Positions 34,547 through 42,507 of a stretch of 64,000 nt of DNA are shown here, in pieces; position 1 is the stretch's first letter; every line of letters begins with the position of its first letter. The stretch spans positions 28,448 through 92,447 of the forward strand of contig JAJFIW010000025.1 in assembly GCA_021774615.1 (NCBI GenBank), read 5' to 3'. The position numbers were made by a program, and so were the translations under genes. Origin of the DNA: Alphaproteobacteria bacterium (GTDB lineage: Bacteria > Pseudomonadota > Alphaproteobacteria > UBA1280 > UBA6503). A model generated the notes under the pieces. The model searched no databases and had not been told where the DNA came from. It was given only the letters and a program-made list of their open reading frames with translations.

Positions 34547-34587
34547 TATCTTTTCTTTCTTTTTCCACTCTTTAAGGAAACGCAACA
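34547..34587 (+). promoter_or_regulatory. Pyrimidine-rich leader, array gene 1
   Basis: TATCTTTTCTTTCTTTTTCC is followed by ACTCTTTAAGGAAACG and the ATG at 34588. The C/T tract plus AAGGAAA is the fullest version of the leader shared by the array and by 45466 and 48210(-). Confidence 0.6.
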
Positions 34588-35562
34588 ATGAATAATATTC
34601 AAATGACGCTTCCTCAGTATTTAGATAGTCTATCTGAGGGGCCAGTTAACATTACTTATAAACACCGTATATTGGGTGGATATTTTATAATCTCTATTGC
34701 TGGAGGTTTTTGCTATAAGGGTTATGGTAGTAAGCATGATGATAACCTAGATTCAAGCTTTCTTGAGCTTAATAAGAAAGAACTCTTGGCAGAGCGTGCA
34801 ATCGGAGAGGAAATAGCTCCTAATTGTTACCATGGCTTGTTCTCTATTATCAAGAAAGGTGATAGCAGTTACCAAGTTGTAAGATATGGAGAAGAGCGTG
34901 GCTCTAGGGTTGTTAACTATCTTTTAAAGATGGTTAATGCTAGGCCTGTATCTTTGGAAGTAACTAGTCCTAGACAATTCAAGAGTTTGGGAGAAAGAAT
35001 TCGTAAATTCCATTCTTCACTAGAAATGAAGAAAACAAACTCTGTTTTAGAGACTATTAGTCTCAAATGCCATGTTATGGGTATGGTAGAAACGTTCATG
35101 AAAGAGCCTCTCATAGATCCCTACGACCTTAGCCTTGTAAGAGGTGTTTGGGGTTTTTGGGATAAAGAGCAAGATGACTTAATAGATGTGCTTACTCGCC
35201 ATGGCGATTTTAGCCTTCATAACCTTGTATTTGATAAAATGTCTGGTGGGCTTGGATTTATTAATACCCAATCAGAGGTTAGCTATGTTACTAGGCCATA
35301 TGTAGGTCTAGCAAAGTTAATAGCAGGGATGATCTTTAATAATAGAGCAGACCTTGTTTCTAGTCTCTTAGAAGGCTATGGCGGCTATAATGTTAGTATT
35401 CTGAATGGATGGGTTGGTTATTACTTGTTGGCACGTGGATTAAGCAAGCTAAAGCTAGCGTATTCTGACACGTATTTAGATGACTGCCCTGCTTTAAGAA
35501 GGGACGGGAGACGTCTAATCGAAAAAGCACAAATGTTCTTTGCCGATGGTTTTTTGAATTAA
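34588..35562 (+). CDS. Kinase-like array gene 1: APH/choline-kinase-fold protein with HGD retained
   Basis: The 324-residue protein resembles the APH-like domain of the COG2187 group. It has AERAIGEEIAPNCYHGLFSI at about 68-87, where that family has a run ending in LAP-LYLGV. The catalytic-loop counterpart is RHGDFSLHNLVF with HGD at 205-207 and Asn212. The metal-binding Asp that should follow is replaced: GFINTQ at 223-228. The C-terminal helices (GYGGYNVSILNGWVGYYLLA) are shared with array genes 2-4. It could be a weak kinase, a pseudokinase or a binding protein. It has its own leader and terminator. Confidence 0.7.
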   Translation: MNNIQMTLPQYLDSLSEGPVNITYKHRILGGYFIISIAGGFCYKGYGSKHDDNLDSSFLELNKKELLAERAIGEEIAPNCYHGLFSIIKKGDSSYQVVRYGEERGSRVVNYLLKMVNARPVSLEVTSPRQFKSLGERIRKFHSSLEMKKTNSVLETISLKCHVMGMVETFMKEPLIDPYDLSLVRGVWGFWDKEQDDLIDVLTRHGDFSLHNLVFDKMSGGLGFINTQSEVSYVTRPYVGLAKLIAGMIFNNRADLVSSLLEGYGGYNVSILNGWVGYYLLARGLSKLKLAYSDTYLDDCPALRRDGRRLIEKAQMFFADGFLN

Positions 35563-35573
35563 ACAATTCAGCG

Positions 35574-35608
35574 AAAAAGCACCCCTTATTGCTAAGGGGT
35601 GCTTTTTT
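35574..35608. terminator. Terminator of array gene 1
   Basis: The stem CACCCCTTA / TAAGGGGTG has loop TTGC and T-run, with A-run upstream. The loop orientation is TTATTGCTAA, as in the fourth terminator and opposite to the second and third. Confidence 0.9.
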
Positions 35609-35660
35609 ATTGCTTTATTTATTAAGAGTGGCTACTTATGAGCTATTAGTATCAAACTAA

Positions 35661-35700
35661 TTTTCTTCTTTTCTTTTTTCCTTAGAAAGGGCAATCAATT
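35661..35700 (+). promoter_or_regulatory. Pyrimidine-rich leader, array gene 2
   Basis: TTTTCTTCTTTTCTTTTTTC is followed by CTTAGAAAGGGCAATCAATT and the ATG. The AAAGGG ribosome binding site is strong, and the AATCAATT end resembles leaders 3 and 4. Confidence 0.6.
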
Positions 35701-36624
35701 ATGTCTTATAAGAACTTCCTAAACAGAATGTCCAACGGCCCTGCTTGGGTTGTACCTAATGGTGATGAAGCTATTACCCCAAATGGCAAATTTTGCTACA
35801 AAAGGAACTATAGCGATAAAATGAGCTTGCAAGACAAGCTTGCAAAGTTCCAACTGGAACTAGAGAAAGGGCAACATATTGCCCCTGGTTGCTACCTTGG
35901 TATTTATTCTGTTGTTGATAATTCAGGTGGGAAACCGCACCAAGTTGTAGAGTATCGCATTGTAGAGCAAGGTCAAGAGGGTGGTCAAGAAGTTGTAGAT
36001 TACCTTCTCAAAATGCTCAATATACCGCCTGCATTTATTCATAAGAGGACAAATAAAAGCGACTTTTTCAGTTTAGGCGAGATGCTACAGGGCTTTCATG
36101 TCCATTGTGGTACACCTAATGAAGAAGGACTAAGCTTTAAGACGCAATTTTTAGGAAGAACTGCCAACCTTGTTCAGTTTATGCCCCAAAAGTACGAGGC
36201 AGAGCTTGTAGAAAATATTATCAAGTTGGTTAAGGCTAAGAATGACTACCCTGAACCTACTGATAGTGTATACCTACATGGTAATGCTGGTCCGCATAAC
36301 CTTGTCTGGGCACCAAATGGGAAGTTAGCTATTTTTAACCCTTCTGTAGAAGGAGCAATTAGCGACCCCTTGCAAGACTTGGCAGAGTTGGCTGCTCCTT
36401 TGTATGCTAGGCTTAATATGGTTGATAAAATTAAAAGCCTACTACAAGGCTATGGCGCAGGTGAAGCCAATACATTCTATCATTGGCTTGGCTATTATCT
36501 ATTACTTAATGGCGCCCATAAGCTGACATTATCAGAGTATGCAAACCCTGGCGAGAAAGGCTTGCTTAGGAAAGACGGGATAGAGATGCTTAAACTAAGC
36601 AAAGACTTAATTGTACATGCCTAA
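35701..36624 (+). CDS. Kinase-like array gene 2: predicted pseudokinase
   Basis: The 307-residue paralogue of its neighbours shares LELEKGQHIAPGCYLGIYSV at 52-71 and VVDYLLKMLNIPP at 98-110. The catalytic-loop counterpart is LHGNAGPHNLVW with HGN at 193-195 (Asp changed to Asn) and Asn200. The metal site reads AIFNPSVE (212-214 FNP) where active enzymes have Asp. The later DLAEL (226-230) matches the conserved Asp-Leu-Ala of APH C-lobes. It ends with the same HWLGYYLLLNG helix as array gene 4. Catalysis is unlikely; ligand binding or regulation is a better guess. Confidence 0.7.
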   Translation: MSYKNFLNRMSNGPAWVVPNGDEAITPNGKFCYKRNYSDKMSLQDKLAKFQLELEKGQHIAPGCYLGIYSVVDNSGGKPHQVVEYRIVEQGQEGGQEVVDYLLKMLNIPPAFIHKRTNKSDFFSLGEMLQGFHVHCGTPNEEGLSFKTQFLGRTANLVQFMPQKYEAELVENIIKLVKAKNDYPEPTDSVYLHGNAGPHNLVWAPNGKLAIFNPSVEGAISDPLQDLAELAAPLYARLNMVDKIKSLLQGYGAGEANTFYHWLGYYLLLNGAHKLTLSEYANPGEKGLLRKDGIEMLKLSKDLIVHA

Positions 36625-36644
36625 AGTCTGCCTTTCCATTCGAT

Positions 36645-36680
36645 TTAACCCCCCTTAGCAATAAGGGGGTGTCTTTTTTG
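36645..36680 (+). terminator. Terminator of array gene 2
   Basis: The stem CCCCCCTTA / TAAGGGGG is followed by a T-run. The loop reads TTAGCAATAA, the reverse complement of that in terminators 1 and 4. Confidence 0.9.
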
Positions 36681-36843
36681 TGCCCTAATCCTAGTTAGAC
36701 AAGAAGTTTTGACAACTCTCTCGGTTTTTATGCCTTCTATTATTTAATACTACCATGTTTCACAGTAAACAACTTTAAGGTAAGTTAATTATTACTTTAC
36801 TTTTGCTAATAGGATATATACATAGAAAGAATGTATTTCGCAG

Positions 36844-36882
36844 TCTCTTCTTTTCTTTTTCTTACCTAAAGGACAATTAATT
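36844..36882 (+). promoter_or_regulatory. Pyrimidine-rich leader, array gene 3
   Basis: TCTCTTCTTTTCTTTTTCTT is followed by ACCTAAAGGACAATTAATT and the ATG. The spacer upstream (36681-36843) is AT-rich with no gene and probably holds the promoter. Confidence 0.6.
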
Positions 36883-37827
36883 ATGATTAATGATCAATTT
36901 ATAAAATTAGAAAATCAAAGAGGTAAAGGTGTTGTTCAGGCACAGCAGACAGAAGGATGCTTCTATTTGCCAATGTACAAAAAATTCCTAAAAATACCAC
37001 ATGAGCGCCGTAATGGTGTTTATTTAAACCTCAATGAGAGGTTGGCGGTTATTCGTAAAGAACAACAGCAATTAGAAATAATAGCTCCTGGTAGTGTTAA
37101 TGGTGTTATAGCCATAGTTAAGTGTGGTGATTCATATATGTTGGAACGTGTAAACAAAACTACTAGTACGGAAAATATAGTAGACTATGCACTGACAATT
37201 AGTAACACACTACCAGTAGACATTGATAGTGACTTCATTATGAATAGTTACTTCCATAGTGCAGGTGTACGTTTAAAGGTGTTCCACCAACACCATGGCA
37301 AAGTAGAAGGCGGTAGTAAGATACTGAACCCTGTTAGCATAATGGACGAGTTTGAGCCACATACTATCATGGGTGATGTAGAATACGTACAACACGTTAT
37401 TGATAGAATACAAAAAGCACTTAAAGGCATGAGGCCTTATAAAGCTGACAAGGTTGTGCGGTTGCATGGCAACTATAGTACTAGCAACACTATATTAGTT
37501 GATGGTGAGCTATGTGTTATTAACCCTGCTTATGACAACTTGTTCGGTAGCCCATTAATGGACTTAGCCAATATGGCATCATCGCTATATTATGCAAAGA
37601 AAGAAGACTTTGTTAATGCCCTGCTTCTAGGGTATTACGGTGGTAATGAAGAAGCAGTTAAAAGTATAAAAGATGAGCTACACTATTACGTAGCTTATTT
37701 CTTGCTGGAGAATGGCTACCAAAAACTAAAATTGGCTACCCATGCAGGCGGTGACGATAAAACATATTTACTACACCATGGTGGTACGATATTAAATTAT
37801 GCTCAAATATTTATTAATAGTAGATAG
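36883..37827 (+). CDS. Kinase-like array gene 3: predicted pseudokinase
   Basis: The 314-residue paralogue has the clearest APH-like C-lobe. RLHGNYSTSNTILVDGELCV at 194-213 corresponds to the H-G-D-x4-N catalytic loop with Asp changed to Asn (HGN 195-197, Asn202). INP at 213-215 replaces the metal-binding Asp, and SPLMDLANM at 223-231 is the conserved Asp-Leu-Ala segment. The N-terminal half keeps the IIAPGSVNGVIAIV block at 66-79. The N-lobe lacks an evident conserved ATP-binding lysine that I can assign. It is predicted to be inactive as a kinase. Confidence 0.7.
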   Translation: MINDQFIKLENQRGKGVVQAQQTEGCFYLPMYKKFLKIPHERRNGVYLNLNERLAVIRKEQQQLEIIAPGSVNGVIAIVKCGDSYMLERVNKTTSTENIVDYALTISNTLPVDIDSDFIMNSYFHSAGVRLKVFHQHHGKVEGGSKILNPVSIMDEFEPHTIMGDVEYVQHVIDRIQKALKGMRPYKADKVVRLHGNYSTSNTILVDGELCVINPAYDNLFGSPLMDLANMASSLYYAKKEDFVNALLLGYYGGNEEAVKSIKDELHYYVAYFLLENGYQKLKLATHAGGDDKTYLLHHGGTILNYAQIFINSR

Positions 37828-37856
37828 GTCACACCTAACTATCATTTTGTTCGGTT

Positions 37857-37889
37857 TAACCCCCCTTAGCAATAAGGGGGTGTTTTTTT
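37857..37889 (+). terminator. Terminator of array gene 3
   Basis: The stem and loop (CCCCCCTTAGCAATAAGGGGG) are identical to those of the second terminator, followed by a T-run. Confidence 0.9.
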
Positions 37890-37944
37890 GTGTACACACA
37901 CTTGTTTTTATAAAATAGCTACTTACATTAGGTGGGTTATTTCT

Positions 37945-37983
37945 AACAATCTTCTTTCCATTTTTTCTATAGGAAAATTAATT
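37945..37983 (+). promoter_or_regulatory. Pyrimidine-rich leader, array gene 4
   Basis: AACAATCTTCTTTCCATTTT is followed by TTCTATAGGAAAATTAATT and the ATG at 37984. The tract is shorter than in the other three leaders, but the AATTAATT end is the same as in leader 3. Confidence 0.55.
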
Positions 37984-38622
37984 ATGAATAATATCACCGA
38001 CAGTTCAGCAATGTTTAATCTGGGCATGTTCTTGTACAAAGTGCACAACAGTGTACAAACTACTTATGAGACCTCTTTAACACTACAAGGAGAAGTTCTA
38101 CGTGTAGTAGCAAAAAGTAGAGAGAATCACTATAAAGATAATCGCTTTGAAGATGCGTTATCTGCTGTAGGTTCCATTAACAAAGCTCCAAACAAAGCTA
38201 TTCCTTTGCACGACTTAGGAGAACTAAAAGTAATGTTTGATTCAGCACATTCGGGAGGATTAGAGTTTATTAGTATTTCTGATTGCTCTATCGTTGGATA
38301 TGGTGCCCCTGAAAAGGATATAGCGGCTATACTAGCTGAGATAATAACCCTTGAAAGCAATAGAGGGGATCTAGAAGTTAGATTTAAGAGACCTATAAAG
38401 TATTTATTGAATGGTTATGGCCGTGATAATTTTGACCATGATTCTCTAAGTCATTGGTTAGGGCTTCATCTTTTGGATAGTGCCGAGTTCTTTCTTAGTA
38501 AAGTTCAGCCTGTGCATATTGATGACTATGATACTCCTAATTATGCTCCTACTATTAATAATGGGGGGCTACACCTAAAAACAGCATTAGGACTGTTAAG
38601 TAACAGACTATCAGTGGTTTAG
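37984..38622 (+). CDS. Kinase-like array gene 4: truncated paralogue with only the C-lobe features
   Basis: The frame opens at 37888, but ATG 37984 follows AGGAAAA and gives 212 residues. The N-terminal half and the HG(D/N) loop of genes 1-3 are absent. What remains aligns from the metal-site region on (LEFISISDCSIVGYGAPEKD), followed by KYLLNGYGRDN and the SLSHWLGLHLLDSAEFFL helix that matches HWLGYYLLLNGAHKLTL of gene 2. It is an intact frame with its own leader and terminator, so it may be a functional small derivative rather than a plain pseudogene. Confidence 0.6.
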   Translation: MNNITDSSAMFNLGMFLYKVHNSVQTTYETSLTLQGEVLRVVAKSRENHYKDNRFEDALSAVGSINKAPNKAIPLHDLGELKVMFDSAHSGGLEFISISDCSIVGYGAPEKDIAAILAEIITLESNRGDLEVRFKRPIKYLLNGYGRDNFDHDSLSHWLGLHLLDSAEFFLSKVQPVHIDDYDTPNYAPTINNGGLHLKTALGLLSNRLSVV

Positions 38623-38642
38623 CGAATTAAGTAAAGCAGCAT

Positions 38643-38676
38643 AAAAAACACCCCTTATTGCTAAGGGGTGTTTTTT
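38643..38676. terminator. Terminator of array gene 4, bidirectional
   Basis: The stem CACCCCTTA / TAAGGGGTG is flanked by AAAAAA and TTTTTT, so it can also end the minus-strand transcript of the 38699 gene. Its loop orientation equals that of the first terminator. Confidence 0.9.
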
Positions 38677-38698
38677 ATGCTTTGTATTAGGCTATAAC

Positions 38699-39190
38699 CT
38701 AGTTAGGCAAAAAGTTTTGGTAGCCACGTTCGCAAGACTCTTTGAATACGCCTAGTACTGTGTATGGGTCTACGTGTTCGCGGGCGTGTTGTGCCAAATG
38801 TACGGCATACATCCCTAGCGACAGTGCCACGTGCAGTGGGTCAACTTGGTTGCCTTGCATCTGCGGGATTGCTTCGTCTTCTGCCTCTTGCAGGGCTGCG
38901 GTTTCGGCAGCAAAAACTTCTTCTTGCAGCGGGAGCTCGTCAGGCCATGACCATTCGAGTAAATCTTGGAAGTCTTCAGGGGCGGATGATGCAATAACTT
39001 GGAATAATTCGCTAACGTCGCTCATGCCTGCCATCCGAGCTATGCGCCCGCTTTCGAGCCCTGTTGCCATTGCGGTTAGGTCTACATTTAGGTTGTCGTC
39101 AGACGTATGGCGTTCGATAATGCTATTGATAAGGTCAATAACAATTTTATTGACGTTCTCTGCAATCTCTTCGTGTTTATCTGTTGGCAT
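38699..39190 (-). CDS. Hypothetical acidic protein downstream of Cus efflux genes
   Basis: The 163-residue, very acidic protein has an AAETAALQEAEDEA helical segment in the middle and ends in CERGYQNFLPN. It has no signal peptide, membrane helix or known motif. An AAGGGC ribosome binding site supports ATG 39190. It probably belongs to the same minus-strand transcript as the 34-residue gene and cusA. I do not recognise it. Confidence 0.7.
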   Translation of the reverse strand: MPTDKHEEIAENVNKIVIDLINSIIERHTSDDNLNVDLTAMATGLESGRIARMAGMSDVSELFQVIASSAPEDFQDLLEWSWPDELPLQEEVFAAETAALQEAEDEAIPQMQGNQVDPLHVALSLGMYAVHLAQHAREHVDPYTVLGVFKESCERGYQNFLPN

Positions 39191-39204
39191 ATTATGGCCC
39201 TTGG

Positions 39205-39309
39205 TTATTTAGTTTTCTTGTTGTTTACCAATGCTAGCGCCTTTTTGCGTGCCAGATAGGTTAGGCTTAACGATAACATGACCGTTACCACAGTATAGAG
39301 AACAATCAT
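39205..39309 (-). CDS. 34-residue single-helix membrane peptide
   Basis: Reads MIVLYTVVTVMLSLSLTYLA then RKKALALVNNKKTK: a hydrophobic helix followed by a basic cytoplasmic tail. A perfect AAAGGAGT ribosome binding site 7 bases upstream makes translation likely. It lies between cusA (54 bases away) and the 38699 gene on the same strand. Such peptides sometimes modulate transporters, but any link is a guess. Confidence 0.6.
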   Translation of the reverse strand: MIVLYTVVTVMLSLSLTYLARKKALALVNNKKTK

Positions 39310-39363
39310 AATTTAATACTCCTTTTGCTTACCTATTAAGTATGGTGTTAAAACTTATAAACA

Positions 39364-42300
39364 TCAACTGTTGTAATTCCGTTTTTCCCATAAAAAGTAT
39401 AATACAGGGGTTACAATAAGGGTAAGTAATGTAGTAGTAAACATACCCCCTATCATTGGTAGTGCAATCCGGCGCATAACGTCTGCACCTAGCCCATCAA
39501 AGAGGAAAATTGGCATTAATCCTGCAAATTCGGTGATAATCGTCATCGAAACAGGGCGCAGGCGTAGTAATGCCCCTTGTTTTACTGATTGTGCAAGGGC
39601 TGCTGCATTTTTTGGCATGTCTTCTCGTACTTGTTGGTCGAGGTAAATCATCATAATTGCTACGGTTTCTACCGCTAAACCACCTAGGGCAATAAAGCCC
39701 ACCGCAACCGCAACCGACATATAGTAACCAGCTAAATATACTGCCCACAAACCACCAACTAACGCAATCGGTAGCGATACCATTACCATTATTGTGCGGT
39801 CAAGCCGCCCAAAGTGGAGCATTAACAATAGGAAAATAACAATAATCGCCGACGGAATGGCAATAGCTAGTTGTTTGTTGGCTTGGTGCATTTGCTTAAA
39901 TTGCCCCGTCCACTCGATGCTAACCCCTGACGGAAGAGTAACATTGTTATTTACAACCTCTTGCGCCTCTTTTACATAGCTTGCAATATCACGCTCGGCA
40001 ATGTCGACAAAAACCCAGCCATTAAGCCGAGCATTTTCAGACTTAATAACAGGTGGTGCCTCAACAAAGGCTACTTGTGCTAGCTCGCCAAGTGGAATAT
40101 TAGCGCCATTTGCAGTGGATACTAATACATTTGCAACATCAGACGGTTTCTCTCTAAAAGGGCGATCGTAGCGGAGTTGGATTGCATAACGTTCGCGCCC
40201 TTGGATACTCTCGGACAGTTTCATCCCGCCAAGAGCAGTTTGCACCACTTGAGCAAACATCCCCATATCTACTCCATTGCGGGCTAGTGCATCGCGGTTG
40301 GGGGTTATCTCGAGGTATTTACCGCCCATAACTCGTTCTGCGAATACCGAGCGGGTACCAGTAACCCCTTTTATTGCTTGCTCGATATTAAGGGCAGTTT
40401 CACCAATTTGCTTAAGGTCGTCACCTGCTATTTTTATCCCCACTGGGGTGCGGATACCGGTTGATATCATGTCGGTTCTAATTTTAATTGGGTAGCCCCA
40501 GCTATTTACTAGACCTGCTAGTTTAACTCGTTCATTTAATTCTACAGTTAATTTGTCTATGGTCATACCTTTGCGCCATTGGCTTTTGGGTTTTAGCTCG
40601 ATCCAGCTTTCAATCATCGATAGTGGTGCGGGGTCGGTAGCGCTGTCGGAACGCCCTGCTTTACCGAATACTTGCGATACTTCGGGGATGGTTTTAATTA
40701 GGCGGTTGGTTTGGGCTAGTGCGTGCTTAGCCTCGGTAATGGAAATGCCGGGAATAGTACTAGGCATATAAAGCAACTGCCCTTCATAAAGAGCTGGCAT
40801 AAACTCGGCACCAGTTTTCCATAAAGGAATAACCGCACTAACTAGCAATATTACGGTAAGGATTAGCACCTGTTTAGGTTTATTAAATACCTTACTAAGT
40901 ATTGGTAGGTAGTGCTTAATCATAAAACGATTAACAGGGTTCTCTTGAGGTTTCTTAATTCTCCCCTTCATTAACCATAATAATAAAACTGGTAGCAGGG
41001 TTATAGATAAAACAGTCGCAAACAGCAGCACATAAGTTTTAGTAAACGCTAGTGGGCTAAACAGACGGTAAGACTCGCCCGTTAATGCGAGCACTGGTAA
41101 AAATGATACTGCAATAATCAATAACGAGAAGAATAACCCTGGCCCAACCTCTTTTGCAGCGATAACAATAGTTTTCTGGCGTAGCTCATCGCTGGCATCA
41201 TCAGGTAGGTTGGCAAGTTTACGGCTGGCATTTTCAACCATTACAATTGCTGCATCTACCATAGTACCAATGGCAATGGCAATCCCCCCTAAGGACAATA
41301 TATTAGCGGTAATGCCTTGGTTAGCCATTATTATGAATGCACCTAATACCCCTAGTGGTAACGTAATTAGAGCTACTAAAGCTGAACGAGCATGGAGCAA
41401 AAACAAAAAGATAACTAAAGCCACCATTAACCCTTCTTTAGCTAGCGTAGAGGTTAAATAGCTAACCGCTCCCTTAATTAATGGTGCACGGTCGTAAACG
41501 GGGACAATTTCCACCCCATCGGGCAGGCCTGCTTGCAAAGTTTTTAGCTTTTGCTTTACTTTGTTAATTACGTTTAGCGCATTCTCGCCCGAGCGCATAA
41601 TAACAATTCCGCCAACAACTTCGCCTTTGCCGTCAAGCTCTGCTACTCCACGGCGTAGCTCTGCACCTTCTATAACTTGGGCCACATCAGCCAAGGTTAC
41701 AGGCATGCCGTTATCAGCAAAAACTACGACTTTCTTAAGGTCTTCGATAGAGGTAACATAGCCTTTAACCCGTACCATTAATTCCGCCTCGCCTTGCTCG
41801 ATAACTCGGCCACCTGCGTCCATACTGGCATTTTTAATGGCTTGGGTTAGGCGATGTAGTGGAATACCATAAGCACGCAAGCGATTAGGATTAATTAGCA
41901 CTTGGTACTCTTTAACAAAACCACCGACTGATGCCACCTCCGACACGCCAGCAACGGTAGAAAGCTCAAACTTCAAGAACCAATCTTGGAGGCTACGTAA
42001 GTCTGCAAGGCTTTGGCTGTTGCTATTGTCAACCAGTGCATATTGGAATACCCAGCCCACACCTGTGGCATCAGGCCCCAACTCGGGGGTTACCGATGCT
42101 GGTAGCTCTCCTTGTACTTTAGACAATGCTTCTAACACTCGGCTTCGTGCCCAGTATTGGTCTACTTCGTCTTCAAAAACGATATATACAAACGAGCTCC
42201 CAAACATGGAAAATCCTCGTACAGCTTTAGTTTTTGGCAACCCTAGCATAGTGCTAGTAAGGGGGTAGGTTACAAGGTCTTCAACAATTTGTGGCGATTG

Positions 42301-42507
42301 GCCTGTAAAGTCAGTACGGATAATAACTTGGGTGTCAGATAAATCGGGGATGGCATCAAGCGGGGTGCGTTCAATAGCAAGTGTGCCATATATGGCTAGT
42401 AATAATGCTCCTACCAAAACCAAAAGGCGGTTATTTACCGACCAATCAATAACTTTAGCTAAAAACGACTTTGTCGGGTCAAGGGCTAAGTTCTTAGTGT
42501 CCTGCAT
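39364..42507 (-). CDS. cusA: CusA-type Cu(I)/Ag(I) efflux RND pump
   Basis: This inner-membrane proton-driven pump of 1047 residues (start ATG 42507, after GGGGG, preferred to 42540) works in a tripartite complex. It belongs to the heavy-metal RND group. The three methionines known to bind Cu/Ag in E. coli CusA fall in conserved blocks here: LLYMPSTIPG, PLSMIESWI and RTDMISTGIRTPVG. Transmembrane helices lie at the N-terminus, residues 335-530 and the C-terminal 180. Zn/Co/Cd pumps of the Czc type lack this triad. The gene overlaps cusB by 14 bases. Confidence 0.92.
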   Translation of the reverse strand: MQDTKNLALDPTKSFLAKVIDWSVNNRLLVLVGALLLAIYGTLAIERTPLDAIPDLSDTQVIIRTDFTGQSPQIVEDLVTYPLTSTMLGLPKTKAVRGFSMFGSSFVYIVFEDEVDQYWARSRVLEALSKVQGELPASVTPELGPDATGVGWVFQYALVDNSNSQSLADLRSLQDWFLKFELSTVAGVSEVASVGGFVKEYQVLINPNRLRAYGIPLHRLTQAIKNASMDAGGRVIEQGEAELMVRVKGYVTSIEDLKKVVVFADNGMPVTLADVAQVIEGAELRRGVAELDGKGEVVGGIVIMRSGENALNVINKVKQKLKTLQAGLPDGVEIVPVYDRAPLIKGAVSYLTSTLAKEGLMVALVIFLFLLHARSALVALITLPLGVLGAFIIMANQGITANILSLGGIAIAIGTMVDAAIVMVENASRKLANLPDDASDELRQKTIVIAAKEVGPGLFFSLLIIAVSFLPVLALTGESYRLFSPLAFTKTYVLLFATVLSITLLPVLLLWLMKGRIKKPQENPVNRFMIKHYLPILSKVFNKPKQVLILTVILLVSAVIPLWKTGAEFMPALYEGQLLYMPSTIPGISITEAKHALAQTNRLIKTIPEVSQVFGKAGRSDSATDPAPLSMIESWIELKPKSQWRKGMTIDKLTVELNERVKLAGLVNSWGYPIKIRTDMISTGIRTPVGIKIAGDDLKQIGETALNIEQAIKGVTGTRSVFAERVMGGKYLEITPNRDALARNGVDMGMFAQVVQTALGGMKLSESIQGRERYAIQLRYDRPFREKPSDVANVLVSTANGANIPLGELAQVAFVEAPPVIKSENARLNGWVFVDIAERDIASYVKEAQEVVNNNVTLPSGVSIEWTGQFKQMHQANKQLAIAIPSAIIVIFLLLMLHFGRLDRTIMVMVSLPIALVGGLWAVYLAGYYMSVAVAVGFIALGGLAVETVAIMMIYLDQQVREDMPKNAAALAQSVKQGALLRLRPVSMTIITEFAGLMPIFLFDGLGADVMRRIALPMIGGMFTTTLLTLIVTPVLYFLWEKRNYNS

